DNA of 64,000 nucleotides from Auriscalpium vulgare (lineage: Eukaryota; Basidiomycota; Agaricomycetes; Russulales; Auriscalpiaceae), in contig JAHBBC010000008.1 in assembly GCA_019915015.1 (NCBI GenBank), positions 248,001 to 312,000 of the forward strand, in the 5' to 3' direction. The notes under the pieces were generated by a model. The model saw nothing but the letters and a program-made list of their open reading frames with translations, did no database searches and was not told the origin of the DNA. Below are positions 35,346-45,039 of this stretch, in pieces. Position 1 is the first letter of the stretch; each line of letters begins with the position of its first letter. The position numbers and the translations under genes are program-made.

Positions 35346-36749
35346 TGAGGATGATCGTCGAACGAGGAGTTATGCATCTATCTGTTATTCATAGCTACCC
35401 TTTTGTATATTTCGTTTTATGAGCCTCTTTGTCTTCTTGGCCTTGACAATAACTCTGGCTAGTAGATTTCCCCGGGAAAGCGAGGTGAGATGGATGCGTA
35501 CCAGTGATCGCGTTGTCTGTTCGCCAGCCCTGCGCAGTTTCGTTTAATGAGTGCACTGCCCGTAGAAACGAAAACAAGGAGATGCACGGAAGATGTTGCA
35601 AGACAATACATTGTCGCTGACTTGACGACGACAATTCCACGAGACGCCGGTGCTTAAGACAATTGTCGTTGAACAATTGGGCGATTGCCAGGGCGCCGAC
35701 AGCCTCGTTTCGACTCCTATGAACTCTATACAATAAATGCACGTGTCGTACGACAGAATTTAGCAACCTATTGACCGGCACCATCAGCATTTTATTTCCG
35801 GAAAGTAAGGCGCCTACGAGCGGACGGAGCAACAAGTTCAAACGGCTCGCAGCACGGAGCACAAAAACGTTCGCAAGCCGTCGACATAGACAATACCGAG
35901 CTATTATATCGCCACGGAGTCACTTTTGGGGCCTAATGGGTCGAGCCAATGCACAAGCAAAGGCACGCCAGAGCCGGATATGGCGGCAAGTCGGAGGCCG
36001 ATGACATGGCCGTTGCTACAATTGGTAGGGAGAGCACTTCGTCATCAAGTCAGCGAAGACAACCTGCCGTCTAGAGATCCAATCGGAAAGCCCACGAGAG
36101 AGCCTCTTTGCTCTCAAGCGCGACGACTAACCTGACCGCCAGAACCACGTAAACTCTACCCGACGCATGCGCCCCACAGCCACCACGGGGATGGGTTCAT
36201 ATCGTCGCCTTGCTTCGTCGCGTGCTTTCACTGGCAGTACTCGGCGCGGGATAGAGACTGGACCGTAAGCCGCCGTTGGTGACGCGGTGACGGTGTTGGC
36301 CCTGCGTCCACGTGCCGAGCCGCCGCCGCCGCCCGGTCCGCCAGCACTTTCCAAGCTAGCGGCAGCGGGAAAGTAACATCAATATATGTACTCGATACAT
36401 CATATCTGGTGTTATTTATGTATTCTCCATGATGCACAGGCAAAGTCAACATTCCAAGCTTTAAATGTACGCGTACGTAGTCAGCGCCGGTCAAGCGCCG
36501 TTCAGTGTTGCGGCCAACCACTCAACGTGGCCCTCTGTGAATTAATGGCCTGTCTAGCGTTGGGACTCCGCGGTCAGGATGTGCACTGAATGATGATCAT
36601 TACTAGTGCGTAGAAGACTCGCGTGCTTCAAGACACAGTCTTTGTGCTCGCTCGGCGCGGCGCTAACCGAAGCCACACCGCGCCGGCCGCAAGTCCAGTG
36701 ACCGCGTCATTTCGAATCTGCTTGTTCCGCACCTCAATCTCAACGCACG

Positions 36750-37426
36750 ATGGACGATCCACGCCCGCGCCGACAGGACGAGATCACAGACCCGGCCTTC
36801 TGGAAGCCAAAGCTGCAGCTCATGCCTCAATTTTACGCGCCGCTCCATCCTCATCGTCTGTGGCATCCGACATTCGATGGGATTGGCGTCCACAACATCC
36901 CAAACATCGGTCAAGCGACGACCACCCTCGAAGCGGGCCTTACATTGCCGCCATCTCACCTTCAACGGATGCCCCCGACGCAGAATCTAGCATACACCAT
37001 TCACCCTGCTGACCGCGGCGATAGGTCCTCTGGCGATCTTGGCACTACGTTCGCAGGCTCCTCAGTCAGTGCAGATGTCCTTAAACCCAAGAGCTTCACT
37101 CACCGTGCCTCCAGGACCCACAGGAGAAAATATACCCCGAGCATAACCTGAACAACCTCCTGCGAGTCCCCGGCCACAGCGGGCAAATAGTTCGGGTGCC
37201 CACGACTGGCGCCGCCCGCACGCGTAGCATGCAGCACAACAACGTCGTAGATCATGGCATAGGCTATACTCTTTTCGACCAGCCGACGTCCGCGATAAGC
37301 AGCATCGCTGCACAGCAGCCTGCCGGCGTCGACCCGAGCTTCTTGAACGCGTCGAACGATGTCGCACAGCAAACACGTCGGCCCGGGCTAGTCGCCGCAA
37401 CGCAGAGGTCTGATCGTAGAGCGCAG
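36750..37426 (+). pseudogene. 5' two exons of an unknown gene, truncated by the R2 duplication
   Basis: ATG 36750 opens exon 1 (36750-37064, 105 codons, MDDPRPRRQDEITDPAFWKP...). A 50-nt intron ends in CTCCAG. Exon 2 (37115-37426, 104 codons) includes the EHNLNNLLRVPGHSGQIVRV stretch and ends at a GTCAGC donor. Both exons are open with consistent phase. The sequence just downstream (from about 37,440) is the duplicated 3' flank of the reductase, so later exons are missing. The Pro/His/Gln-rich make-up and the exon layout recall the N-terminal exons of ZnF1, so this may be a distant relative; that is an inference. 36,225-36,749 contains nothing I can support. Confidence 0.5.
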
Positions 37427-37565
37427 GTCAGCATCGCATCTTTGCGCCGCAACAAACATTTTTTTAAAATAGCCGTTTCGTTCAAACGCATGGTTGAACT
37501 TTCCAAGTCTATTTTCTGTCACCAGTGCACCCTGCCACGGACACGCAGTTCCTTCCAGCACACAC

Positions 37566-38906
37566 CTACTGGAGCAAACCCGCCGCCTTCAAATCCACAG
37601 CCATATCGTTCACGGACTCCTCGAAGCCACGATACTTGAACCCAGGAAGGTATTTGAACGTCTTCGCATTCAGGATCGGCGCATTGACCTTGCCCGCGCC
37701 CGCGCCCTTCGTGGCCTTGCCGGGGACATTGTAGCCCGCCGCATTCAGAACGTCATATATGTCCTGCCACGCGTACAGGCCTGCAGCGGCGCCAGCGTCA
37801 GTCCGATCGCGGGGAATGAGTGTGCCGGGGCAGATGCACGCACCGTTGGTGGTGGCGAGCCGCTCGCCGCCGAGCGCCGGCGTCTCGAGCGCGAGGACGT
37901 GCAGCTCCGCGGTGTCGCGCACGTCGACCCAGTCGCCGACGGTCGAGCCGCTCGTGTCACCCGCGGGAAACGTGCTTAGGAACACGCCGGGCGAGCTGCC
38001 GATGGTCTTGCCCACCTTACGAGGAAAGCGTGTGAGCGAGATCATGTCATTAAGACCGGCGGTGCACCGACCTTGTGGATAAACGGGCCCCAGTTGAACG
38101 TTGGCAGGATCGTGACGAGGTCGAACGACGGGCGCGCAGCGCTCACGAAGTCCCACGCGGCCCTTTTCTGCGCGGGTTTTCGCTGCACCATACACGAGCC
38201 ACGGCGACGAGTCCTTGTCGAGCTTGGCGTCAAGCGCGACTGAGTTCCAGGAGGCCTGCGATAAAAGCGTCAACGCCGGGCCTCCGTCGCATCCACCTCT
38301 CAATGCCACGCACCTCGTCATATGTCGTGCCGGCCTTGACGTTCAAGTAGTCTAGATTATTTATGGCGACGCCCGAGCTGGTGATCAGAACGCGCTTGAC
38401 CTTGGATCTGATACGATTATCAGTACTAACGCGAAGGGATCGAACGGCGACCACGTACCCGTATTTGTGGGCGCTCTTGAGGATGCCGGTGGCGCCGGCG
38501 ATCGCCGGAGAGACGACTTCAGAGGGGTCTTCGAAGGTGAAGACCACGGGCGACGCGCAGTGGATGATGGCATCGACATCCTTCACGGCTTCATCGTACG
38601 CATTCTCCTGCAAGGACCAGGTCAATGAGATTGGAATGGGCATTCGCATCAAGAGCGAAATTCGCTAACCACTTCGATATCGGGGACGTTGACGTGCGAC
38701 ACCTTGCCCTTGTACTCCGGGAAGCGACCCTCGATAAACGCCGCCTGTTCGTCATTGCGCGTGCTGCATTGCATGATTGAGCAGACGACTACAAAGACAC
38801 GGGAGCGAAACGTACGCGACGAGGACAGAAAATTTGTGCTCAACGAGGTACTTGACGACCCACGCGCCGATGTAGCCCGACGCGCCAGTGACGAGGACCT
38901 TTCCAA
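37566..38906 (-). pseudogene. R2: GRE2-like reductase copy, start codon lost and frameshifted
   Basis: The gene body follows R1 closely from GKVLVTGASGYIGAWVV to the C-terminal LKAAGLLQ and stop at 37568-37566. Three lesions: the first six codons with the ATG are gone (the frame runs upstream without ATG into a stop); about 200 bp that contain the TATA box and 5' leader in R1 are missing between 38,906 and 38,990; and one C is inserted near 38,160 (a GGGCC run after AKTRAEK), which shifts the frame ahead of the SAARPSFDL block. Not functional. It lies next to truncated exons of another gene, at a duplication joint. Confidence 0.85.
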
Positions 38907-38989
38907 GTATGCGGACTATCGCCCTGACTGCCCACAGACTATAATGATAGTATTAGTACAAACGATGACATCTGACAGTGGCTTCTGCT

Positions 38990-39645
38990 CATGCGTCAGC
39001 TAAGCAATTCATATGCGACTTACTTAACAACCAAGTCAGCAATTCGCAATACGATGGCATGTATTCTGTTCAGTGTTCAAGCTAATGCAGCGAAGCATCC
39101 GTCATTCGGTCTCGGGTTGCCGATCATGACTGAGCATTCCCCTAATATTAGCATACTGGTCCCGTCAGAGAAAAGACTTCAAGTTGAAGCTCGGCGTACC
39201 ATGATTCCTATCAACAGTATGCACTAGGTGCATCGGATGGGATAGCGGTGGTGCGGGTATTTTTTGGGATTTGTCCAGGGCTCGAGCATGTCGTAGGCCC
39301 GACGCGTCACCGCGTCACCTACTTAGCACGCATCGAGTCAGGTACTTAGCGCGAGGAAGAGCGCCGTACGGGCTTACCTAGGACGCCGGGCGTTGGGTGC
39401 GTGCCAAGCTGACGCGCGCTGACGTGGCGGAAGTCAGCCTGTGGTCAGCCCGATGACCGGAATCGTCACGACTCTTGAAGGCCACGGTCGACTCAAGGAA
39501 GAGAGAGGAATCAAATGTATTCTCAAGAGTGGGTCATTCAAGAGGTACAAATGGACGACGATGACCATGGCGCCCAGTGGTAGAGGTATTTCGGAGTTTC
39601 AACCAATTTGAAGGGGCGGCTTTCGGACATCGAACCAACTTGAAG
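38990..39645. repeat. Reductase-upstream repeat block of R2
   Basis: Partner of 29,340-29,955 (see R1), starting ATGCGTCAGCTAAGCAATTC and ending with TTTCGGAGTTTCAACCAATT and a degraded CTTTCGGACATCGAACC. No supported gene inside. Confidence 0.55.
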
Positions 39646-39666
39646 GATAGGATAGGATAGGATAGC
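39646..39666. repeat. (GGATA)4 microsatellite
   Basis: Four perfect GGATA units followed by GG at the edge of the R2 upstream block. Confidence 0.8.
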
Positions 39667-39791
39667 AACCCGCCAGGGGGTCCCGATGAGGAACAGGGCG
39701 GGGGTCCGCGCTACGTAGACGGCGCTGTACATACAAATACATACAAAATCTACGCCACGGATGACAACAACCCCAAAACTGCTTCGTAAAT

Positions 39792-40386
39792 GCCGCGCAC
39801 AGGAAACTGGATACAACCCACCAGTTGGGACAACCTGTTCGAAGCAAAAACCCACAGAACAGAGAAGAGTCACGACAAAGACTGGCCCTAAAGGAGAGAA
39901 AGTAGTACAACAGCAACCAATCTTAGTCCACCACATGAGGACCTAACACGTCGCGTTGTCAATCAGGGCAGTAAAAACCCCGGTGGGGAAAAGCCTCCGA
40001 TCTCGCGGGCGAGCATGGACTCGGCGAAGGACGTCACCACCAACCGGGCGGCGTCGTCGCCCGAAAGCCACTCAAAGGTCACTTCGGATGTGCGGGCGGG
40101 CGATGCCGCAGGCCATGAACAATATCCGAGTCGTAGGCAGATCTGCAGCCGCGAGCCCGAGCGAATCACGACACACATGGTGAACCAAGTGTCCCAAGAG
40201 TTGTTGCAGCACATACAAAAAGTATCGCAGCAGGAGTTCTGCATGGCAATAAGGAAAGGGCGAAACGAACAGGAAGGAGAGTACTTACCCCAGCAAGTGA
40301 CCTTAGGCCATCGGCCACTGCTGAGGGTGCCGCGCGCCATACGGCCACCTCTCCGAAATAAATGGTGGACACATCCGAGTCTCTGA
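39792..40386 (+). other. Weakly coding stretch, possibly a mobile-element gag-like fragment
   Basis: The frame from MPRTGNWIQPTSWDNLFEAK ends after about 35 codons. A second frame, open from about 39,940 to 40,386, is rich in Gln, Glu and Ser (MVNQVSQELLQHIQKVSQQE; KGRNEQEGEYLPQQ). The composition resembles the N-terminal part of a retroelement gag or another helical protein. I recognise no zinc knuckle, protease or reverse transcriptase nearby, so the assignment is speculative. Two copies of CCATACGGCCACCT follow at 40,336 and 40,399. Confidence 0.22.
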
Positions 40387-40552
40387 GGCTGCGGCCCGCC
40401 ATACGGCCACCTGTGTGCTCTCAACACACCTGACCGCGCTCTGCATAGCTCTCCTGGTTGTCAAGGTGCAGTGGGCGACGACGCAGCCATCAGAAACCAA
40501 GACAATTTGGACGGTGCGGCACATCGCCGGGTGGGCAAGGTGGACTCGGGCG

Positions 40553-42489
40553 ATCGAGGGACTTCAGTTGCGTGCCAGACCAGGCGGGGCTAGTATGTGC
40601 ACCCCGACCGGTCCTGGCGGGATCCCGCCCGCACCGCGCGGGCTCAGCGCGCCCAGCAATGCTGGAGCAGCTGGAGCCCACGCGCATAGAGGGACTCCGC
40701 CAGGACCGAGCGGATGCCGCCCGGTCTGCGCGCCGCTCCGGTGACATGGCCGCCGCCGCCAGTACCCGGCGCGGCCTGTGCGCGCCCCCCGTCCCCGCCG
40801 GCACCATGCGCCCATCGTCGCCGTTGTCATTCCCTCCTCATCGCGCACGTCGTCGCCCTCGCCGCTTGACCCTTGCCGCCATCTGCCCCTACTCCTCGTC
40901 TGCGCCCACGCTGCCCTTGCTGCGTGCCACCCCTCGTCAACGCTCCAGCCGTACGCACCTTGCATTCGCAGCGTCCTGACCAAGCGCCCATGCTCCTCGT
41001 CCTTGCTGCGAGCCCATGCGCGTCGTCGTCGCTGCCCGCCCATGTGCGATGCCGCCGTCGTGCGCTGCTCGTCGTCCTCTTCGTGAGCCGCTCGTCGTTA
41101 TCTCCATTGTGCGCTCGTCGCGGTCCTCGTCGGCCATCCTCCCCACCACCCTCACCCTCGCTGCGCGCCCGTACACATCACCGCCTTCGCTGTGCGCCCG
41201 TGTTCGTCGTCCTTGATGCCCGCCCACGTGCGTTGCCCCTTGGCGGTAGTCTTCGTCATCCCCTTGTTGTCTTGTAGTTGCGCAGCTGACTGGGGTGTTG
41301 ATGAGCTGATGGTGATGGTGGGAGAGTGCGGGGAAGGTGTCGCGGTTGGGCAGGTGGTAAGTAGCAGGGAGGAAGAGGACTTGGCCGCGTTGATTCTTGA
41401 ACTCACGCGATCACGTGTACTTGTTGACTGCAGGTCGTGGGAATTGAACTCGGGCTTCGACTACTAGTAGCCCGGGTCACTTGCCTTCGTCGCTTCCACG
41501 CCCGCACGCAAGGCCATCCAGCCTCCACAGCCCCGACAACCGCAAAACTCGCTTGCGCAGTCTTGTATGGTGCTAAACCAGGTGCCTCCTGGCTGTGCAG
41601 CGAGGACGACACGCATGGGCTCACGGCGAGGACGACGAGGATGACGCGCAGGAGCGCGCAGCGAAGCCGACGAAGATGACGAGCGCGACACGCACGGCGC
41701 GCACGAACGCGCAGCGAAGACGGCGACGGCGACGGCGACGTGCAGGGGCGCGCAGTGAGGACGACGAGCAGGGATGCGCGGTGAGGGCGACTGGCATGGG
41801 CGCGCGGCGAGGAGGACGTGCCGAGCGCAGCAAGGGCAGCAAGCTGGGGCGCGCGACGAGTTCAACGGGCAGGGGCACGGCGCCGCAACGAGCAGGGTCG
41901 CGGGGTGCGCAGCGACGGCAACGAGCACGCGCGGCGCGCAGCGAGGGCGACGAGCACGCGCGGCGATGGAGCTCGTCGGGCGCGCACAGACCGGGCGGGG
42001 CACCGACAGCAGCGGCACTGGCAGCTGTCCACGGGCGGCGCGCAGACCGGGCAATATCCGCCCGGTCGCGGCGCACGACGAGACGATGAGAGGCGCGGGC
42101 GTGGACTAGGCGGGCTCGCACAGGCCGGGTGGGTCACACGAGGACGAGGCCGCGGGGCGCGCAACGACAGGAGCAGCGGCGCGTTACAAGGGCAACGGTG
42201 AGCAGGGAGGCGCAGCGAGGGACGCGCGCGTGGACCAGGTGAGCGGCGTGCACAGGGTGCCGATGACGACGGCGACAGCAGCGGCGGCCATGGCAGCGGT
42301 ACTAGGGCACCGGAGCGGCGCGCAGACCGGGCGGCATCCGCTCGGTCCTGGCAGAGTCCCTCGATGCGCGCGGGCTCCAGCTGCTCCAGCATTGCTGGGC
42401 GCGCTGAGCCCGCGCGGTGCGGGCGGGATCCCGCCAGGACCGGGCGGGGTGCACATACGAGCCCCGACCGGTCTGGCACGGGACTGAAG
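40553..42489. mobile_element. 1.9-kb G+C-rich foldback structure (long imperfect inverted repeat)
   Basis: About 210 bp at 40,553-40,765 reappears as reverse complement at 42,299-42,489: both arms carry the words CGTGCCAGACC, GTGCACC/GTGCAC, GGCGGGATCCCGCC, GCAATGCTGG and GCCCGGTCTGCGCGCCG. Inside, the left half is a degenerate C/T-rich array (CTCGTCGCC-, GCGCCC-type words) and the right half a matching G/A-rich array (GACGAG, GCGCGCAG), so the whole unit can fold. The central 41,280-41,590 is unlike the arms. Long open frames here follow from base composition, not coding. It could be a foldback transposon or an inverted minisatellite; no transposase or clear target duplication is visible. 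Confidence 0.6.
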
Positions 42490-42929
42490 AAGTACGGCGA
42501 TCTTCGATGGAGGGCGGTCGGACACCGCAAACTGCATCAACGCGCACATTCAGTGCTCGCATCATCCTGAATGCCTTGTCTGCCGGGCACGGCACCGACA
42601 TCGTCCACAACTGTCCTATGCGTTCTGGACGACTTTGTGAGCATCCCACACGACCTTCACCCACTCCGCCCTCTCCACGCATCCTCATGCGCAGTTATTC
42701 GACGTGCGCATATCTTCTTCAAAATGAAAGCTGGCAGCGCTGTCGAACCAGATCAAGTCACCGCGGTCGTCGTCGACAAGTGTCGGGAACGCAGAATGAA
42801 CGGGCCTTTGTGCAAGACAGCCGACGACGATTTCCTTAGGGTATGTATCTCCCAAACTCCCCAGCTCGGCCGCTACCTTGACACACACCGCTCCGCGTCC
42901 CAGAGAGTCTCCCGTGGCAGCAGGCGCCG

Positions 42930-43115
42930 CCCACCTCATGCTTGAGTGCCGCGACGTCGCCACGGGTCCACCAGTACGCACCGGGCGGCAGCGCGGTGCT
43001 CTCTGAGACTCGCGTTCGGTTACTTGCTCACGCGCGGCGCCCGCAGGCTCATACGCCGCTGCGTCGCGATGCCCGTCGCCCCGCCACCCGCGCCCCTCCT
43101 CCGCACCAACGAGAT
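42930..43115 (+). pseudogene. Relic of the TPR-gene family
   Basis: Short blocks in shifting frames correspond to the middle of the gene at 22,320: LMLECRDVATG (compare L-x-CSDAGT), LLAHA (compare LPLAHAA), then IRRCVAMPVAPPPAP (compare KRCIATPVAFQQPAL). No TPR units follow. The preceding 42,490-42,930 has an open frame with MKAGSAVEPDQVTAVVVDKC that I do not recognise. Confidence 0.35.
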
Positions 43116-43391
43116 CGGGTTGTGCCAGTTGTGAGGAATTTGCTGGGTAATGACCTGTAGTGTTTATTTCGTGCTCGCGCTTGTACTGATACGCTTGCGC
43201 TGGCCACGTCGCCGGACGGATTTTATAATGACCAAGAGCCCCTCGAAGGCTTGAAGTAACCACACGTGATGCCGACGCGCTCAACGCGCCTGCCGAAGTT
43301 TGTCTCCCAGCCTACGACCAAACACCCGCGCGCCTATATAAATCCTGCCAGGGCAGCCTTCCAGCGCGTCCGCCTCTTCCCTCCCACCAGC

Positions 43392-43625
43392 ATGATCATC
43401 GTGCCAGCCAGCCGACGCCGACGCCTCCTCATCATGGCCCTTTCATCCACATCCCTCTTTGGTGTGTTTATAGCAGTCGCTGGCTCATGTAGCCGTTCGT
43501 CCATAAGACAAGTTTGTCGAACTCGGCGTGTCAAATACGTAGTTCGTCTCCGAGTGCCAGGCACAGCACGTGAGCGCATACACCCAGCATACACCCAGCG
43601 ATCACTGACTCGGTTTCCCTGGTAG
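43392..43625 (+). CDS. Candidate small secreted protein
   Basis: A TATATAAA at 43,335-43,342 stands 50 bp before an ATG at 43392, and a second in-frame ATG at 43434 starts MALSSTSLFGVFIAVAGSC, which resembles a signal peptide with a cleavage site. The frame runs to a stop at 43625 (77 residues from the first ATG, 63 from the second) and the remainder is Arg-rich with two or three Cys. It could continue by splicing or be chance. Fungal small secreted proteins often look like this, but nothing else supports it. Confidence 0.28.
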   Translation: MIIVPASRRRRLLIMALSSTSLFGVFIAVAGSCSRSSIRQVCRTRRVKYVVRLRVPGTARERIHPAYTQRSLTRFPW

Positions 43626-43905
43626 TAGGTGCAAGGACTGGGGCAGCCTGATAGGGCTCAGATGGTCACGCGTGGATTGGTGATTGCTCGCATATCTGTA
43701 TCGTGCGCGCCTTCGATGCTCAAGACTGACTCTGCTACTCAGGTTCAGGCCAGGGACGAGGATCTGGGAGCTGTGCTGAAGTCCCCTTCCTTTCGGTATC
43801 CTCGCATCATCTCCGTCGTTCATACTGTGCGCTGTGCGTCTCGCAGAATTCCACAGTGATCTTGTTATGTGCATACATGGGTGCGAGCAAGGCTATTGAG
43901 CATAC

Positions 43906-44763
43906 GCTATGCAATGCATGCTTATACATGCCCGAAAGGCGACAGGTACAATGGGCGGAGTATCAGGAACTGAGGAAGTCCCGTCGACCCCGCACGATCA
44001 CCACGTGGTCGCGGCGACCACACCGTACGTCGACGACGCGCAATGGCAGGCGATTCCGACATATTGGACAACGACTGCGCCGCAGCCCATAGCATACAGT
44101 GACCGCGACGTCAGCACAGGCGACAAGACAGAAGAGCGATGGGGACCCTGTCGTACGAATTTGCGAGGAGGCAGATTTCGGATCCAAGGCAAGCAACCGC
44201 GGGCATGGAGATGCCCCGCTTGATCTCGACCATGGAATTCTGACCTTTTCGTCTGCAGGGCCTAGCGTTTTGCAGTCGATGATTGAATATATGTCTTGCA
44301 TTGCGGGATGGCAGTCGTATCCTGGCCCCCGAATACGAAGAGCGGAGGGGAGAGTGGAGTGAAAGAACAGAGGGGGAGGTCGAGAAGTACGAGAAGGAGC
44401 AAAAACTCACAGACAACGCCATCTTCCCTGCAAACTCGGTGAACGCTCAATTTCCGGGGCGATTCCCTTGTTCGTTCAGAGCTGGCGGATGCCTGGCGAC
44501 CTTCAGCTCCAAATGCGTCCGCGATAGGCACACACGCACCGCACGCCGGTTCAATCTCACCGCTCGAGTGGGCTACAAGTACCGTCGGTGTTCGGTCCGT
44601 AGGTCTAAGGCAGTTGCCAAGAAGACGACCGTTAGCTCGGGTAAAAGAGAGCAGAGAACGCACGTCCAGGTCCGCCGGCGCTCTCTTTTATGGTCACCGA
44701 GTATCATGGCCGCCGGCCGGTGCGGAGCGAAAATCGGATACGTTGGCCGTGCCATTTTCGCGT
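43906..44763 (+). pseudogene. Diverged relic of a ZnF1-type zinc-finger gene
   Basis: A 3' splice-site-like CTGACC...CTGCAG before GGCCTAGCG at 44,258 matches the GCAG-GGCCTAG junction of ZnF1 copies B and C. Downstream, the frame 44,283-44,763 has an acidic/basic stretch (RGEWSERTEGEVEKYEKEQK), then FPCSFRAGGCLATFSSK...RDRHTRTARR, similar to the first finger of ZnF1, and YKYRRCSVRRSK in place of the second finger, whose Cys/His set is incomplete. Upstream 43,930-44,230 has a plausible exon (DDAQWQAIPTYWTTTAPQP). Frames do not join, so I call it a relic. Confidence 0.45.
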
Positions 44764-44850
44764 GATGCAGGTCTTTCGACAAAGAGGCGAGGGCGGTGAA
44801 ACTGTACTCGCATTGAGATAGATGCAGGCCGCTCAGGGTCATTTTCATCG
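44650..44850. repeat. Dispersed repeat, inverted partner of 8,620-8,830
   Basis: See the partner entry. Here it overlaps the end of the zinc-finger relic. 44,850-45,040 has no gene, but its end (CATCGGTCCCGAATGTCTAA...) repeats the 3' splice region of ZnF1 before GGCCTAGTG. Confidence 0.45.
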
Positions 44851-45039
44851 AACATATTGCCGAGGTCGAATGGATCTAATGTTCAGTTGACGTCCTGGGG
44901 ACGGACAGATACACCACGCGCCTGCGTTATACGACACCGTCAATAATATGTTCCCTCCGAGGAGCACGGCGCCTACCTTATCCGCAGGCATTCTGCAGTC
45001 AACATCGGTCCCGAATGTCTAACCAACCTTCCCTGGCAG

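Larger units (their letters stand above)
31228..36224. repeat. Segmental duplication, copy B (ZnF1 cassette)
   Basis: Similar to copy C (45,040 to about 50,105) over its whole length, and to D from 35,205. The part 32,210-32,830 is nearly identical to 46,035-46,650, whereas 31,230-32,200 has many indels against 45,040-46,030: a mosaic. The upstream 2 kb (31,228-33,307) carries no gene that I can call; its short open frames are not kept between copies. Similarity to C and D ends sharply at 36,224. Confidence 0.8.

Noticed and set aside
41395..41470. tRNA-like B-box (GAGTTCAATTCCCAC on the minus strand)
   Set aside because: No matching A-box, acceptor stem or cloverleaf could be built around it.
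40458..43160. Many long Arg/Ala/Ser-rich frames on both strands
   Set aside because: They lie in a G+C-rich foldback and degenerate array; all frames are open together, which reflects composition, not coding.
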